Assembly (NCBI GenBank): GCA_016932505.1
Contig: JAFGCT010000007.1
Span: forward strand, 48,625 to 112,624
DNA length: 64,000 nucleotides
Reading direction: 5' to 3'
DNA from: Candidatus Peregrinibacteria bacterium
GTDB taxonomy: Bacteria; Patescibacteriota; Gracilibacteria; UM-FILTER-43-11
Shown: positions 32,731 through 42,500 of the stretch, piece after piece
Position numbering within the stretch: position 1 is the first letter of the stretch
Layout of the letters: every line of letters begins with the position of its first letter
Notes under the pieces: model-generated
What the model was told of the DNA's origin: nothing
Database searches by the model: none
What the model saw: the letters and a program-made list of their open reading frames with translations, nothing else
Translations under genes and position numbers: made by a program

Positions 32731-33744
32731 ATGCAATTATCTGATTTTGATTATAGTCTTCCAAAAAAATTCATAGCTCAAAAACCACTTGAAAAAAGAG
32801 ACCAATCAAAATTGATGGTATTAAATCGAAAGAAAAAACTAATTTCGCACCATCAATTTTTTGAATTACCTGATTTATTAGATAAAAATACGATCTTGGT
32901 TTTTAATGAATCAAAAGTAATACCAGCAAGACTAAAATTTAAAATTGGAGAAGGAAAGGCTGAAATATTATTAATCAAATCAATCAGTGAAAATATTTGG
33001 GAATGTATGGTTAAACCAGGGCCAAAATTCATTCCACAATCGTATATCAAAATCGATTCAGAATTAAGTTGTAACATAGAAAGCATCACACCTAATGGAT
33101 TAAGGATTATCAAATTTCATTGTGACAATTTTAAAGAATACCTGAAAAAACATGGACATACCCCTCTTCCACCTTATATAAAAGAAGATATTGATAACCC
33201 AGATAAATATCAAACAATATATGCAAAAAATGAAGGTTCTGTAGCAGCGCCAACTGCAGGCTTTCATTTTACGGATAATTTATTTAATAGACTTAAAGAA
33301 AAAGGTATACAAAAAGAATTTATAAATCTTCATGTTGGAATGGGAACTTTCCAACCAGTCAAAACTGATAAAATCGAAGATCATAAAATGCATAGTGAAT
33401 TTTTTGAATTATCAGAAGATACTACCAAAAGATTAAATGAAGCAAAAAATAATGGGAAGAAAATTATCGCTGTAGGCACAACATCTATAAGGGTATTGGA
33501 ATCCTGTTCAAACGAAAAAGGTGAGCTTATAGCAAAAACAGGAGAAACAGATATATTTATATATCCTGGATACAAATGGAAATATATAGATGGAATAATA
33601 ACAAATTTTCATGTTCCAAAAAGCACATTATTAATGCTTATAAGCTCATTTGCATCACGTGAATTTATTCTTAATGCCTATGAAGAAGCAAAACTCAAGA
33701 ACTATAGATTCTTTAGTTTCGGCGATAGTATGTTGATTATTTAA
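32731..33744 (+). CDS. queA: S-adenosylmethionine:tRNA ribosyltransferase-isomerase
   Basis: 337 residues. Adds the epoxycyclopentane of epoxyqueuosine to preQ1-tRNA using SAM. Family blocks seen: 'FIAQKPLEKRDQSKLMVL', 'LVFNESKVIPARL', 'GHTPLPPYI', 'GSVAAPTAGFHFT' and 'HVGMGTFQPV', ending 'YRFFSFGDSML'. Full length. No tgt or queG is nearby. Confidence 0.96.
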   Translation: MQLSDFDYSLPKKFIAQKPLEKRDQSKLMVLNRKKKLISHHQFFELPDLLDKNTILVFNESKVIPARLKFKIGEGKAEILLIKSISENIWECMVKPGPKFIPQSYIKIDSELSCNIESITPNGLRIIKFHCDNFKEYLKKHGHTPLPPYIKEDIDNPDKYQTIYAKNEGSVAAPTAGFHFTDNLFNRLKEKGIQKEFINLHVGMGTFQPVKTDKIEDHKMHSEFFELSEDTTKRLNEAKNNGKKIIAVGTTSIRVLESCSNEKGELIAKTGETDIFIYPGYKWKYIDGIITNFHVPKSTLLMLISSFASREFILNAYEEAKLKNYRFFSFGDSMLII

Positions 33745-33747
33745 TGC

Positions 33748-36117
33748 CTAAATATTTTTTTGTCTCAAATAAGAAGGAAGATACCTTGGCTCTTTTAATC
33801 CTTTAACCTTTTTGATGATTTCCATATCATTAAGATTAACCTTTCCATAATATATGTTTTTTAGATTTCCTCCATTCTTAATATAATCCAATATCATTTT
33901 ATACCCCTTGAAATAAACAAAGTCCTTTGTAAAAGCACCTGGCTTACTTGTATCTGAAAGCCCTCGCTTCGCTTTTAATGCGACTTGCCATGCGCGCTCA
34001 GCACCAAAATTATATTTCATAATTTCCTCGTAAACATCGGCAAAACCACCCTTCATCGCAGTATGAATTCCAATAACAGATGACGCAGGCCAATATTTTT
34101 TAATAGTCTCACTTGATTCGGTCTGTTCTTGATTATAAACTGCAAGCCCCTCTTCTGTTATTAAATAATCAGCAAGACCTCTTTGAAATATTTTGTAGGG
34201 TTGCAATGCTCCATTCATTGCAGTAAATGCATGAGTTTCAATTTCATGAGCAATGGTTCCTTTAAGTCTATCCTTTGTAAATCTCGCATTCGATCTTATT
34301 AGAATCGTATTCTTTTTTCCTGCAATTGCATCAGATACCATCTCATCTTTAATCTTTACACTCCAGCCCTTTAGTCCATAATCTGATATAGCCTGTTCAA
34401 AAGCCTTCTTTACATCTTTTATAGGCAAAATTTTACCTGGATCGGGAAAACTTTCAGGCATTTGTTTTATTTCCTCTAAAGCCTCATTGTAAAGTGTCTC
34501 ATCAGGAGCACCATAAAGAAGTATTGATTTTGCAGTAAATTCATCTGTTGCACGAACTTCCATAAGCCCAATTTTTCTATAAATTTCATCAGCTTTTTTT
34601 TGCCATAAATTTCCAATTGGAGTATCTGGGAATTCAATTCTCTTTAGCCTATTGTATAAATTATTCGGATCAAAAGATAATTCTTTGTACTCAAACTGAG
34701 GATTATATTTTGGATCAACTAAAAACTTTGTATGCTCTTCTTTTAAGTTTATAGGCTTAAGATGGGAAAGTAATTTAATTTTACTATCTATTTCAAAAAG
34801 CTCCTGATCAATTCTTTCTAATTCACTTGGGGTAAAAGTTTTTGCTATATAAGGAATATTACTAGCTGGTTTTTCGGAAGCTATCGAAGTCATATGCTTA
34901 TTTGGATCAATTAAAAAATTTCTCAAATCACGTTGCCCAATAAGCATTTTATATTTCTGTTCACTAAAATCTTTAGTATCCACAACTGTCGTTACTTTTA
35001 CATTAAGAAGATTAAATTTACATTTACCTGTTGAATCAAGTGAAATTTTCTCAGCAATTTGACTATCTAAAATTGATTTTTCAATATATGGATCCATCTG
35101 AGCAACAATTTTGGCATTGTCCTTTTTACCAATCACCTCAATTCTTTCAAGACTTCCAATCACTACTTTTTCCGGCTCCCTAGAAATCTTTACTTCAACT
35201 TTCTGACCAAAAATATCCTGAGCAATTCTCACACCTTTTTCAGGTGTATTTACTTTTATACCTTGAATTCGCTCAAGACGCTTTCGAAGAGGTGCCATAT
35301 TGGCGATTTGTACAGCAAGACCTGCGCGTGCGTTAATCTCGAGAAGTACAGGTCCCATATTTTTGTCCAATGTTAAATCAATCGCAGCAAAACCAAGATT
35401 GGTTATTTGTTGTACACGTGAAGCAATAAGAAGCATTTCTTCCCAATGAGGAATTTTTATACCCTCTATATCTCCAAAACCAGGAATACCATTAATTTCC
35501 TTATTATATTGAGTTACATGTGTCATATGCCCTTTTGAAATATCCAAGCCAATTCCTATTCCTCCCAAATGGATATTAGCTTTCCCTTGGGATGTTTCAG
35601 TTGGCATTCTAAGCATAGCCATTACAGGAATAAGATTGTGCACCACAATTCGAATATCGGGAAGCCCCTTGAAAGCCATTTTTTTAAATAAATCAGGAGC
35701 TTCAAGCCTTTGTTCAAAAAGAGCTACATCTGACATATCAGCAATCGAATAACGACCATCAAGAATGTCATTAATATGAGATTCCAATTCATCTTGTGTA
35801 AAAATTTCATCACTTTCTTTTATCCAATTACTACCTTTTCTATTTTTTATTATCAGAATTCCCTCACCTCCATAACCAGCATTTGGTTTTACTACAAATG
35901 AATTTGGGAGGCTATCAAAATCAAAATTTTTAAGTTCTTTTTTACTACTAATAGAGTTATACATACGAGCCACAGGAATCCCACGAGCTGAAAGAAAGTT
36001 TTTAGTCTTAATTTTACTATCAGCAAGCATTACAGCTTTTTTGGGGTTATAAGCCTTAATATATAATAGATTTCGCGCGTTGATTCCGAGCAAGCCCGGA
36101 TTATGGAAGAACCACAT
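33748..36117 (-). CDS. ATP-grasp ligase fused to DUF1704 zinc peptidase
   Basis: 789 residues. The N-terminal ~330 residues match the RimK-related alpha-L-glutamate ligase-like ATP-grasp family: 'NPKKAVMLADSKIKTKNFL', 'FVVKPNAGYGGEGI', 'FKGLPDIRIVVHNLIPVMAMLRMPT' and 'PVLLEINARAGLAVQIAN'. The C-terminal ~330 residues match DUF1704 (tyrosine-carboxypeptidase-like), with 'HEIETH' at 624-629 and 'EEGLA' at about 656-660, the QEGLA-type signature. One chain therefore combines peptide-bond formation and hydrolysis. It is followed by the 7TM gene in the same transcription direction, upstream on the minus strand. Confidence 0.88.
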   Translation of the reverse strand: MWFFHNPGLLGINARNLLYIKAYNPKKAVMLADSKIKTKNFLSARGIPVARMYNSISSKKELKNFDFDSLPNSFVVKPNAGYGGEGILIIKNRKGSNWIKESDEIFTQDELESHINDILDGRYSIADMSDVALFEQRLEAPDLFKKMAFKGLPDIRIVVHNLIPVMAMLRMPTETSQGKANIHLGGIGIGLDISKGHMTHVTQYNKEINGIPGFGDIEGIKIPHWEEMLLIASRVQQITNLGFAAIDLTLDKNMGPVLLEINARAGLAVQIANMAPLRKRLERIQGIKVNTPEKGVRIAQDIFGQKVEVKISREPEKVVIGSLERIEVIGKKDNAKIVAQMDPYIEKSILDSQIAEKISLDSTGKCKFNLLNVKVTTVVDTKDFSEQKYKMLIGQRDLRNFLIDPNKHMTSIASEKPASNIPYIAKTFTPSELERIDQELFEIDSKIKLLSHLKPINLKEEHTKFLVDPKYNPQFEYKELSFDPNNLYNRLKRIEFPDTPIGNLWQKKADEIYRKIGLMEVRATDEFTAKSILLYGAPDETLYNEALEEIKQMPESFPDPGKILPIKDVKKAFEQAISDYGLKGWSVKIKDEMVSDAIAGKKNTILIRSNARFTKDRLKGTIAHEIETHAFTAMNGALQPYKIFQRGLADYLITEEGLAVYNQEQTESSETIKKYWPASSVIGIHTAMKGGFADVYEEIMKYNFGAERAWQVALKAKRGLSDTSKPGAFTKDFVYFKGYKMILDYIKNGGNLKNIYYGKVNLNDMEIIKKVKGLKEPRYLPSYLRQKNI

Positions 36118-36120
36118 AGA

Positions 36121-36209
36121 TTTTAGATTTTAGATTTTAGATTTGTGATTTATGATTGCTTCGAACTAAAAACTAAATCAAAATTCAAAAATCACAAATC
36201 ACAAATATT
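36121..36209. repeat. Intergenic gatttgtgattt inverted short-word repeat
   Basis: Three 'gatttta' units and 'gatttgtgattt' on the left, with 'aaatcacaaatcacaaat' on the right, form an inverted set of the same word family seen at 7196 and 16580. Confidence 0.7.
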
Positions 36210-36211
36210 AT

Positions 36212-37735
36212 TTATTCCTCAGCATGCTTCATTACCTCCCTAAAACGAACATATTCCATTAAACGAAGACCTGTCCATCTACCCAAAGCATAGTTTACAA
36301 GTATCAAAAGAAGAATTATCTCAGGATGACCTAAAATCAGATTCTGAAGATATTGCCACTCAACAACCCAATAGCAAATTAAAGAAACTACAGTTGTTTC
36401 AAACATTAAAAGCAAAGCTGAATAAAAACCTTTTCCTCCAAGTGCACTTACAAATTTTTCCGCAAGTGTTGTCATAATAAGCATAGGGAATACAGCAATG
36501 GTTGCAATTTGACTGATACCCATAAATGCACCAAATGCCAACATCAACAAAATAATTAGTGTTGAAATAGTAAGCACTATTGCAATACGAGGTATGTGTA
36601 ATAATCGAAAACGGTCAAGAGCCTTACGCAATATAGCACCTGTAAAAATAATAATTACAAGAATTACCAATCCAAATTTAAGACCAAGCGCTAAAAATGA
36701 AAGAGTAATAATAGAAGGAGTATATAAACCGAAAGTTGTAATACCAATTACCTGCTTTAAAAATGCAATTATTGTTGCGATTACCGGAAGCATGAGCAAT
36801 AGTACAATTGTATTACTTGGTATCCCTTTGGTAATCATAAAGCTTACCAAATAAGATATTGAATTCCAAATGCCAACACGCCCAGTTTCCTCATTAATAA
36901 TACTGTAGTCAGAAAATCTAGTTTCTAACTTTGAAACAAATTCCTGCATATTCTCTGAAGTAATAAGGTTATTTAGTTCAGTTTGGCGAACAATAACAAT
37001 TTGCTCAGGATTTATTATGTTGTAATTAGCCTGCATAATCCTGGCAAGAGTATTTATATTATCATCTGTTATAACAACAATACTTTTCCCTTTTAAGGAT
37101 TCTTTTATTTTTATCTGCTCATCTTCCGTAGGTTGTTGAATTAAGCGTGTAAGAGCATTAACTCCGCTTCCACGTGATGTCCAAGTTATAATTGGATCTG
37201 CATTGTTCAAAATAGAAACCTGATCAGATAATTTCTTTGAAAGTGATTCTTCAGACATAAAAGCCGTAGTACTTTCATAACTATCAAGAAGAAAAATATA
37301 AATACCATCCTCCTCTGCCTCAGCTTTAAAATTTGCAATACTATCTTTCATTTCAGTCACATCTGTAAGCATTAAAATAAGCTTAGTATAGGCAAATACA
37401 TCACGCTGCACTGATTCAACTTCTTCACCTTGAGTAATAGTAAGAGTAACAAGATAATTACCAGGTTCAGAATAAGTATGAACAGCTTCAATTTCACGAG
37501 AAATACCACTATCATCACCAAAATCCCACATATATTTAATGGGCTCATCATTATCAATTAAAAATGATGAAGAGGCATCAAAAATAATGTTTTTGCCAAC
37601 CTGAACCACCTGATCCGCTGTAATAACTGGACGAATTTTATTTAAATCAAATTCAACTGCATTAGCAGTTTGTGTCATTAATATTGACGGAAGCAAAAGG
37701 AATGCAATCAATATTGAAATAAGTAATTTTTTCAT
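36212..37735 (-). CDS. PKD-domain protein with C-terminal 7TM (7TM_transglut-type)
   Basis: 507 residues. Signal peptide (1-27), PKD domain (about 32-112, 'YMWDFGDDSG', 'HTYSEPGNYLVTLTI'), a central alpha/beta domain (about 115-290), then seven helices (about 305-500). The helical part reads 'IGITTFGLYTPSIITLSF', 'ALDRFRLLHIPRIAIVL', 'IAVFPMLIMTTLAEKF' and ends 'GLRLMEYVRFREV'. These match the 7TM module normally fused to an inactive transglutaminase and encoded next to the ATP-grasp ligase family found in the downstream gene. Here a PKD domain occupies the outside. Confidence 0.8.
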   Translation of the reverse strand: MKKLLISILIAFLLLPSILMTQTANAVEFDLNKIRPVITADQVVQVGKNIIFDASSSFLIDNDEPIKYMWDFGDDSGISREIEAVHTYSEPGNYLVTLTITQGEEVESVQRDVFAYTKLILMLTDVTEMKDSIANFKAEAEEDGIYIFLLDSYESTTAFMSEESLSKKLSDQVSILNNADPIITWTSRGSGVNALTRLIQQPTEDEQIKIKESLKGKSIVVITDDNINTLARIMQANYNIINPEQIVIVRQTELNNLITSENMQEFVSKLETRFSDYSIINEETGRVGIWNSISYLVSFMITKGIPSNTIVLLLMLPVIATIIAFLKQVIGITTFGLYTPSIITLSFLALGLKFGLVILVIIIFTGAILRKALDRFRLLHIPRIAIVLTISTLIILLMLAFGAFMGISQIATIAVFPMLIMTTLAEKFVSALGGKGFYSALLLMFETTVVSLICYWVVEWQYLQNLILGHPEIILLLILVNYALGRWTGLRLMEYVRFREVMKHAEE

Positions 37736-37759
37736 AATATTTAATTTAATTCGTAATTA

Positions 37760-38662
37760 TCAATTAACATAAGTTAGCCATTTTCTATATTTAGAGTTTC
37801 TTCCTCTTACAACATCCATATAATCATCTTTTAATTTCTTAGTAACCGGTCCTATTGTACCACTTCCAATCTTCTTGTTGTCTAAATAACCAATTGGTGT
37901 TATTTCAGCCGCAGTTCCAGTAAAAAATGCCTCATCTGAATTGTAAATATCTTTTGGCTTAAAATGTTTTTCTATAACTTTGTAGCCAATATCCTTTGAG
38001 ACAGTAATAATTGAATCTCTAGTAAAACCAGCCAAAATATTATCCGAAGGAGGCGTATATAATACACCATTTTTAACAATAAAGATATTCTCACCAGGCC
38101 CCTCTGCGACATTCCCTTTATAATCCAAAAACAAGGCTTCATCGTATCCAGCCTTATGAACTTCCAAGCTAGCCATAATAGAATTAGCATAATGCCCAGT
38201 TATTTTTGCGTTAATATCAGTAGTATTGGGATGGATCCTTATAAATTTAGTTATTCCAACTTTAATTGCATCACCTCCAAGATAAGAAGCAAAACCTAAT
38301 GCAAACATTGATACATTTACTTTTGCGCCAAGTGGACACAAACCCATTTTTCCATAACCATAATATGCAATCGGACGAAGATAACCACTTTTAATCTTAT
38401 TCCTTTTAACCAGCTTAACAGCATCTTCACTCATTTGTTTTTGAGAAAAAGGAATTTTTATTCCAATTGCATTTGCTGAATAAAAAAATCTTTTTATGTG
38501 ATCTTTTAAACGAAAAATAACCGGACCATCTGGAGTATTATATACCCTAAGCCCCTCAAAAACAGCACCACCATAGTGCAAGCTATGAGTAAAAATGTGT
38601 ATCTTAGAATCATTCCACTTCTTAAATTTCCCATCCATCCAAATATATTTAGTTGTATTCAT
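37760..38662 (-). CDS. ilvE: Branched-chain amino acid aminotransferase
   Basis: 300 residues. PLP fold-type IV enzyme that interconverts Leu/Ile/Val with their 2-oxo acids. Seen: 'HYGGAVFEGLRVY', the PLP-lysine segment 'AKITGHYANS', 'GYDEALFLDYKGNVAEGPGENIF', 'PSDNILAGFTRDSI' and 'DEAFFTGTAAEITPI'. Length is normal. No ilvBCD genes lie nearby, so it may serve salvage or degradation. Confidence 0.95.
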   Translation of the reverse strand: MNTTKYIWMDGKFKKWNDSKIHIFTHSLHYGGAVFEGLRVYNTPDGPVIFRLKDHIKRFFYSANAIGIKIPFSQKQMSEDAVKLVKRNKIKSGYLRPIAYYGYGKMGLCPLGAKVNVSMFALGFASYLGGDAIKVGITKFIRIHPNTTDINAKITGHYANSIMASLEVHKAGYDEALFLDYKGNVAEGPGENIFIVKNGVLYTPPSDNILAGFTRDSIITVSKDIGYKVIEKHFKPKDIYNSDEAFFTGTAAEITPIGYLDNKKIGSGTIGPVTKKLKDDYMDVVRGRNSKYRKWLTYVN

Positions 38663-38737
38663 ATGGTTAATAATTTTCTAGCTTAGTTTAACAAAAAAAG
38701 GCTCAAAACTCAATCATAGAAAATCATTCCTAAAATA

Positions 38738-39313
38738 CTAATAATCAATCCCCTCTATCGCATCTTGCCCATTTTTAAAATAATGTTTGATTTCCTGTAC
38801 ATCGGACACAAGGTCGGCTTTTTCTATCAACCAATCGGGTGCATTACGACCTGTAAGGACTAAATGTGTATTAGAAGGACACTGATTAATAAGGTTCTGA
38901 ACAGATAATTCATCTATTAAATCCAAATTCATGCAATTTATTATTTCGTCACAGACAATAAGAAAATAATTATCCTTATATAAAGTATGAACTTTTTCAA
39001 GAGCAAGACTTGCCTCTTCCTTGTCGTTATAGGTATTTTCAAATCTAAAAGTTTTGGATTGAGCACTGAATCTTTCCAATCCAAAACGAAATATCTCTAT
39101 ATTAAAAAGATTCAATTTTGAATCTTCAAATTTGAATCTTGAATTTGATTTTTTTTCTTGCAAAAATTCGAAAATATTTTGCTCGCCATAATGGCTACCT
39201 CCCTTATCAAAAAAGACTATACCCACCTTCTTTCCCCATCCTAAAGCCCTTAAAGCGGTACCCAAAGCGCTCGTGGTCTTCCCCTTGCCATTTCCTGTTA
39301 TTACTAAAATCAT
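38738..39313 (-). CDS. cobO: Cob(I)alamin adenosyltransferase (CobA/BtuR type)
   Basis: 191 residues. Transfers adenosyl from ATP to cob(I)alamin or corrinoids. P-loop 'GNGKGKTTSALG' at about 7-18, 'KKVGIVFFDKGG', 'FLIVCDEI' and 'LVLTGRNAPDWL' match the CobA/BtuR/CobO family. It is divergent from nrdJ, which needs adenosylcobalamin, so the two form a functional pair. No corrinoid synthesis genes are seen; the cofactor is probably scavenged. Confidence 0.93.
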   Translation of the reverse strand: MILVITGNGKGKTTSALGTALRALGWGKKVGIVFFDKGGSHYGEQNIFEFLQEKKSNSRFKFEDSKLNLFNIEIFRFGLERFSAQSKTFRFENTYNDKEEASLALEKVHTLYKDNYFLIVCDEIINCMNLDLIDELSVQNLINQCPSNTHLVLTGRNAPDWLIEKADLVSDVQEIKHYFKNGQDAIEGIDY

Positions 39314-39384
39314 ATGAATATCTATATGTAGTATGTCTAGCGTTATCTTTATACAAGATATGGTGTCCCGTCAAGAATAATTAT

Positions 39385-39520
39385 TTGACTTAGATTTAAC
39401 TCCACGTAAAATGAGGGTTGCTTTCAAAAACAAAAACAGGTCCGCTTAACGGGTCCATTTTTACCCTCTGAAATCTTTAAAACTAGAGACTATCTTGAAC
39501 CCCTCCTCTTACTTCAAGAT
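39385..39520 (+). promoter_or_regulatory. nrdJ promoter and structured leader
   Basis: TTGACT (39385-39390), 16-nt spacer, TAAAAT (39407-39412). The leader of about 145 nt carries a weak GGTCCG / CGGGTC hairpin followed by T5 (39439-39463). It also carries an 8-bp perfect hairpin ATCTTGAA / TTCAAGAT (39492-39520) with the pyrimidine loop cccctcctcttac. No cobalamin riboswitch core or NrdR box is recognised. Confidence 0.6.
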
Positions 39521-39565
39521 TAATGTCTTTTTGTTCTCTATTAATTAATTAACCACAAAACAAAT

Positions 39566-42500
39566 ATGCAGACAACGCGCCCAACACACGGCCTTTCGAT
39601 TAGCCGATTTTTTACAACTCCAGGTAAAGATCCTTTAAAAGAGATTGAATATGTTCAACGTGATTGCCGTATTACAAAACAAGACGGTTCAATCGTATTT
39701 GAAATGAAAGGATTTAAAACACCAAAAAGCTGGTCTCAGAATGCAAGCGATATTATGGCATCTAAATATGCCCGTAAAGCAGGAGTCCCTCAAAAAAGCG
39801 AAACTGGTGAAGATATACTAGGACCGGAAAAAGGAGCTGATCAGGTTATTAGCCGTATGACAGGGTGCTGGCGTATGTGGGGAGAAAAGCATGGTTATTT
39901 CGCAAGCAAAGAAGATGCAGATACCTACGAAGCGGAAATGAACCATATGCTAATAAACCAAATGTCTGCTCCAAATTCACCACAATGGTTTAATACAGGT
40001 CTAAATTCAGCTTATGGCATTAATGGTCCTGCACAAGGCCATTATTACGCCGATCCAAAAACAGGTGAAATTAAAAAATCAGAAGATTCTTACACTCACC
40101 CACAACCTCATGCCTGCTTTATTCAATCCGTTAAAGATGATCTTGTTAATGAAGGAGGAATAATGGATTTATGGATGCGTGAAGCTAGATTATTTAAATA
40201 TGGTTCTGGTACAGGTACTAACTTTTCCGCCATACGCGGGGAAGGCGAAACCTTATCAGGAGGAGGCTTTTCTTCAGGCTTAATGTCCTTCCTTAAAATC
40301 GGAGACCGTGCAGCAGGTGCAATTAAATCAGGTGGAACAACTCGCCGTGCAGCTAAGATGGTATGTCTAGATATCGACCACCCGGAAATTGAATCATTTA
40401 TTAACTGGAAAGTAGAAGAAGAAAAGAAAGTAGCGGCTCTTATTGCCGCAGGTTATTCAAACGATTTTAATGGAGATGCATATGCTACTGTCTCAGGTCA
40501 GAATTCAAATAATTCAATTCGTATTTCTAACAAATTTATGAAAGCGGTTGAAAATGATGACGATTTTGACCTTATAAGAAGAACAAACGGAAAATCTTTC
40601 AAATCATTAAGCGCACGCAAACTTTGGAATCAAATAGGATATGCTGCATGGGCTTGTGCAGACCCTGGTTTACAATTCGATTCTACAATCAACGAATGGC
40701 ACACATGTCCAAAAGACGGTCGAATTAATGCTTCTAATCCTTGCAGTGAATACATGTTTCTTGATGACACAGCCTGCAATCTTGCCTCACTCAATCTTGA
40801 AAAATTCATGGATGAGAAAATGGAAAAATTTGATATCAAGGCATACCGACACGCTATCCGCCTATGGACAATAACACTTGAAATAAGTGTTTTAATGGCT
40901 CAATTCCCAAGTTATGAAATTGCAAAAAAAAGTTATGAATATCGAACTCTAGGATTAGGCTATGCAAACCTTGGCACTGTATTAATGCTTCTTGGAATTC
41001 CATATGACAGCGATGAAGGTCGTGGAATTGCAGCAGCTCTTACCTCTATAATCACAGGAGCCGCTTATGAAACATCATCCGAGATGGCAGAAGCATACGG
41101 CCCATTCGTAAGATACGAACATAATAAAACAGATATGCTTCGTGTTATAAGAAATCACAAACGTGCAGCATACAATGCATCTAATAACGAATATGAAGAC
41201 CTTGAAATAAAACCTGTCGGACTTGATAAAAAATATTGCCCTGATTATTTATACGAAGCTTCTTGCAAAGCATGGGATCAGGCACTTGAAAAAGGAAAAG
41301 AGCACGGTTTCAGAAATGCTCAAGTTTCAGTTATTGCTCCAACCGGTACAATCGGATTATTAATGGACTGCGATACTACAGGTGTTGAACCGGATTTCGC
41401 TCTCGTCAAATTCAAGAAACTTTCAGGTGGAGGTTACATGAAAATTGTTAATCAGTCTGTTACTTCAGCACTAAATAAACTTGGATATTCAAAAACCGAA
41501 GCTAAAGAAATAATTGATTATATAATTGGTAAAGGCTCTCTTGTAGATGCACCATTTATTAATTGGAAAACATTAAAAGAAAAAGGATTGAATGAAGAAG
41601 AATTAATAATAATTGAAAAAGGAATCAGAAATGCGTTCAGTATAAATATGGCCTTCAACAAATTCACTATTGGAACAGATGCTCTTGAAAGAATAGGTAT
41701 TGACGCAGATAAATATGAAGATGCTGGATTCGATTTTCTAAAAGAAGTGGGATTTTCAAATGAAGAGATTGAAGCTGCTAACGAATATGCAACAGGAACA
41801 ATGACCATTGAAGGGGCACCGCACCTTAAAGATGAGCACCTAGCAGTATTTGACTGTGCAAATAGATGTGGATCAAAAGGCAAACGTTTTATCTACCACA
41901 CAGGTCACATAAAAATGCTTGCTGCAGTTCAACCTTTCGTCTCAGGATCAATATCAAAAACAATTAACATGCCAAACGAAGTTGAAACAAAAGACGTACT
42001 TCAAGCATATGAAATGAGCTGGAAATTAGGTTTAAAAGCTAACGCTATTTACCGTGACGGATGCAAACTTTCCCAACCTCTTAATACATCTTCAAAAGAA
42101 GCTAAAAAAGCAGATAAAAAGATTGAAATGAGCGAAGTAGAAATAACAAAAAAACCTCTTCGCCGTCGTTTAAGCCCAGAACGCCAATCTATAACTCATA
42201 AATTTGCCATAGCCGGTCACGAAGGATATTTCACAGTTGGATTATACGACGACGGCACACCTGGTGAGTTCTTTATTAAAATGAGTAAAGAGGGTTCTAC
42301 TCTTTCTGGAATTATGGATAGCCTTGCTCTTTCCGTTTCATTAAATCTTCAATATGGCGTACCACTTGAGGTTCTTATCTCTAAATTCACCCACTCTCGC
42401 TTCGAACCATCCGGAATGACATCTAACAACGAAATTCCTATCGTTAAATCAATTATGGATTATATAGGAAGATGGTTAGCTCTTAAATTTCTTACAAAAG

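Noticed and set aside
39314-39565. Cobalamin riboswitch before nrdJ
   Set aside because: The gap is short after the promoter (about 145 nt) and no B12-box-like conserved core is visible, only two simple hairpins.
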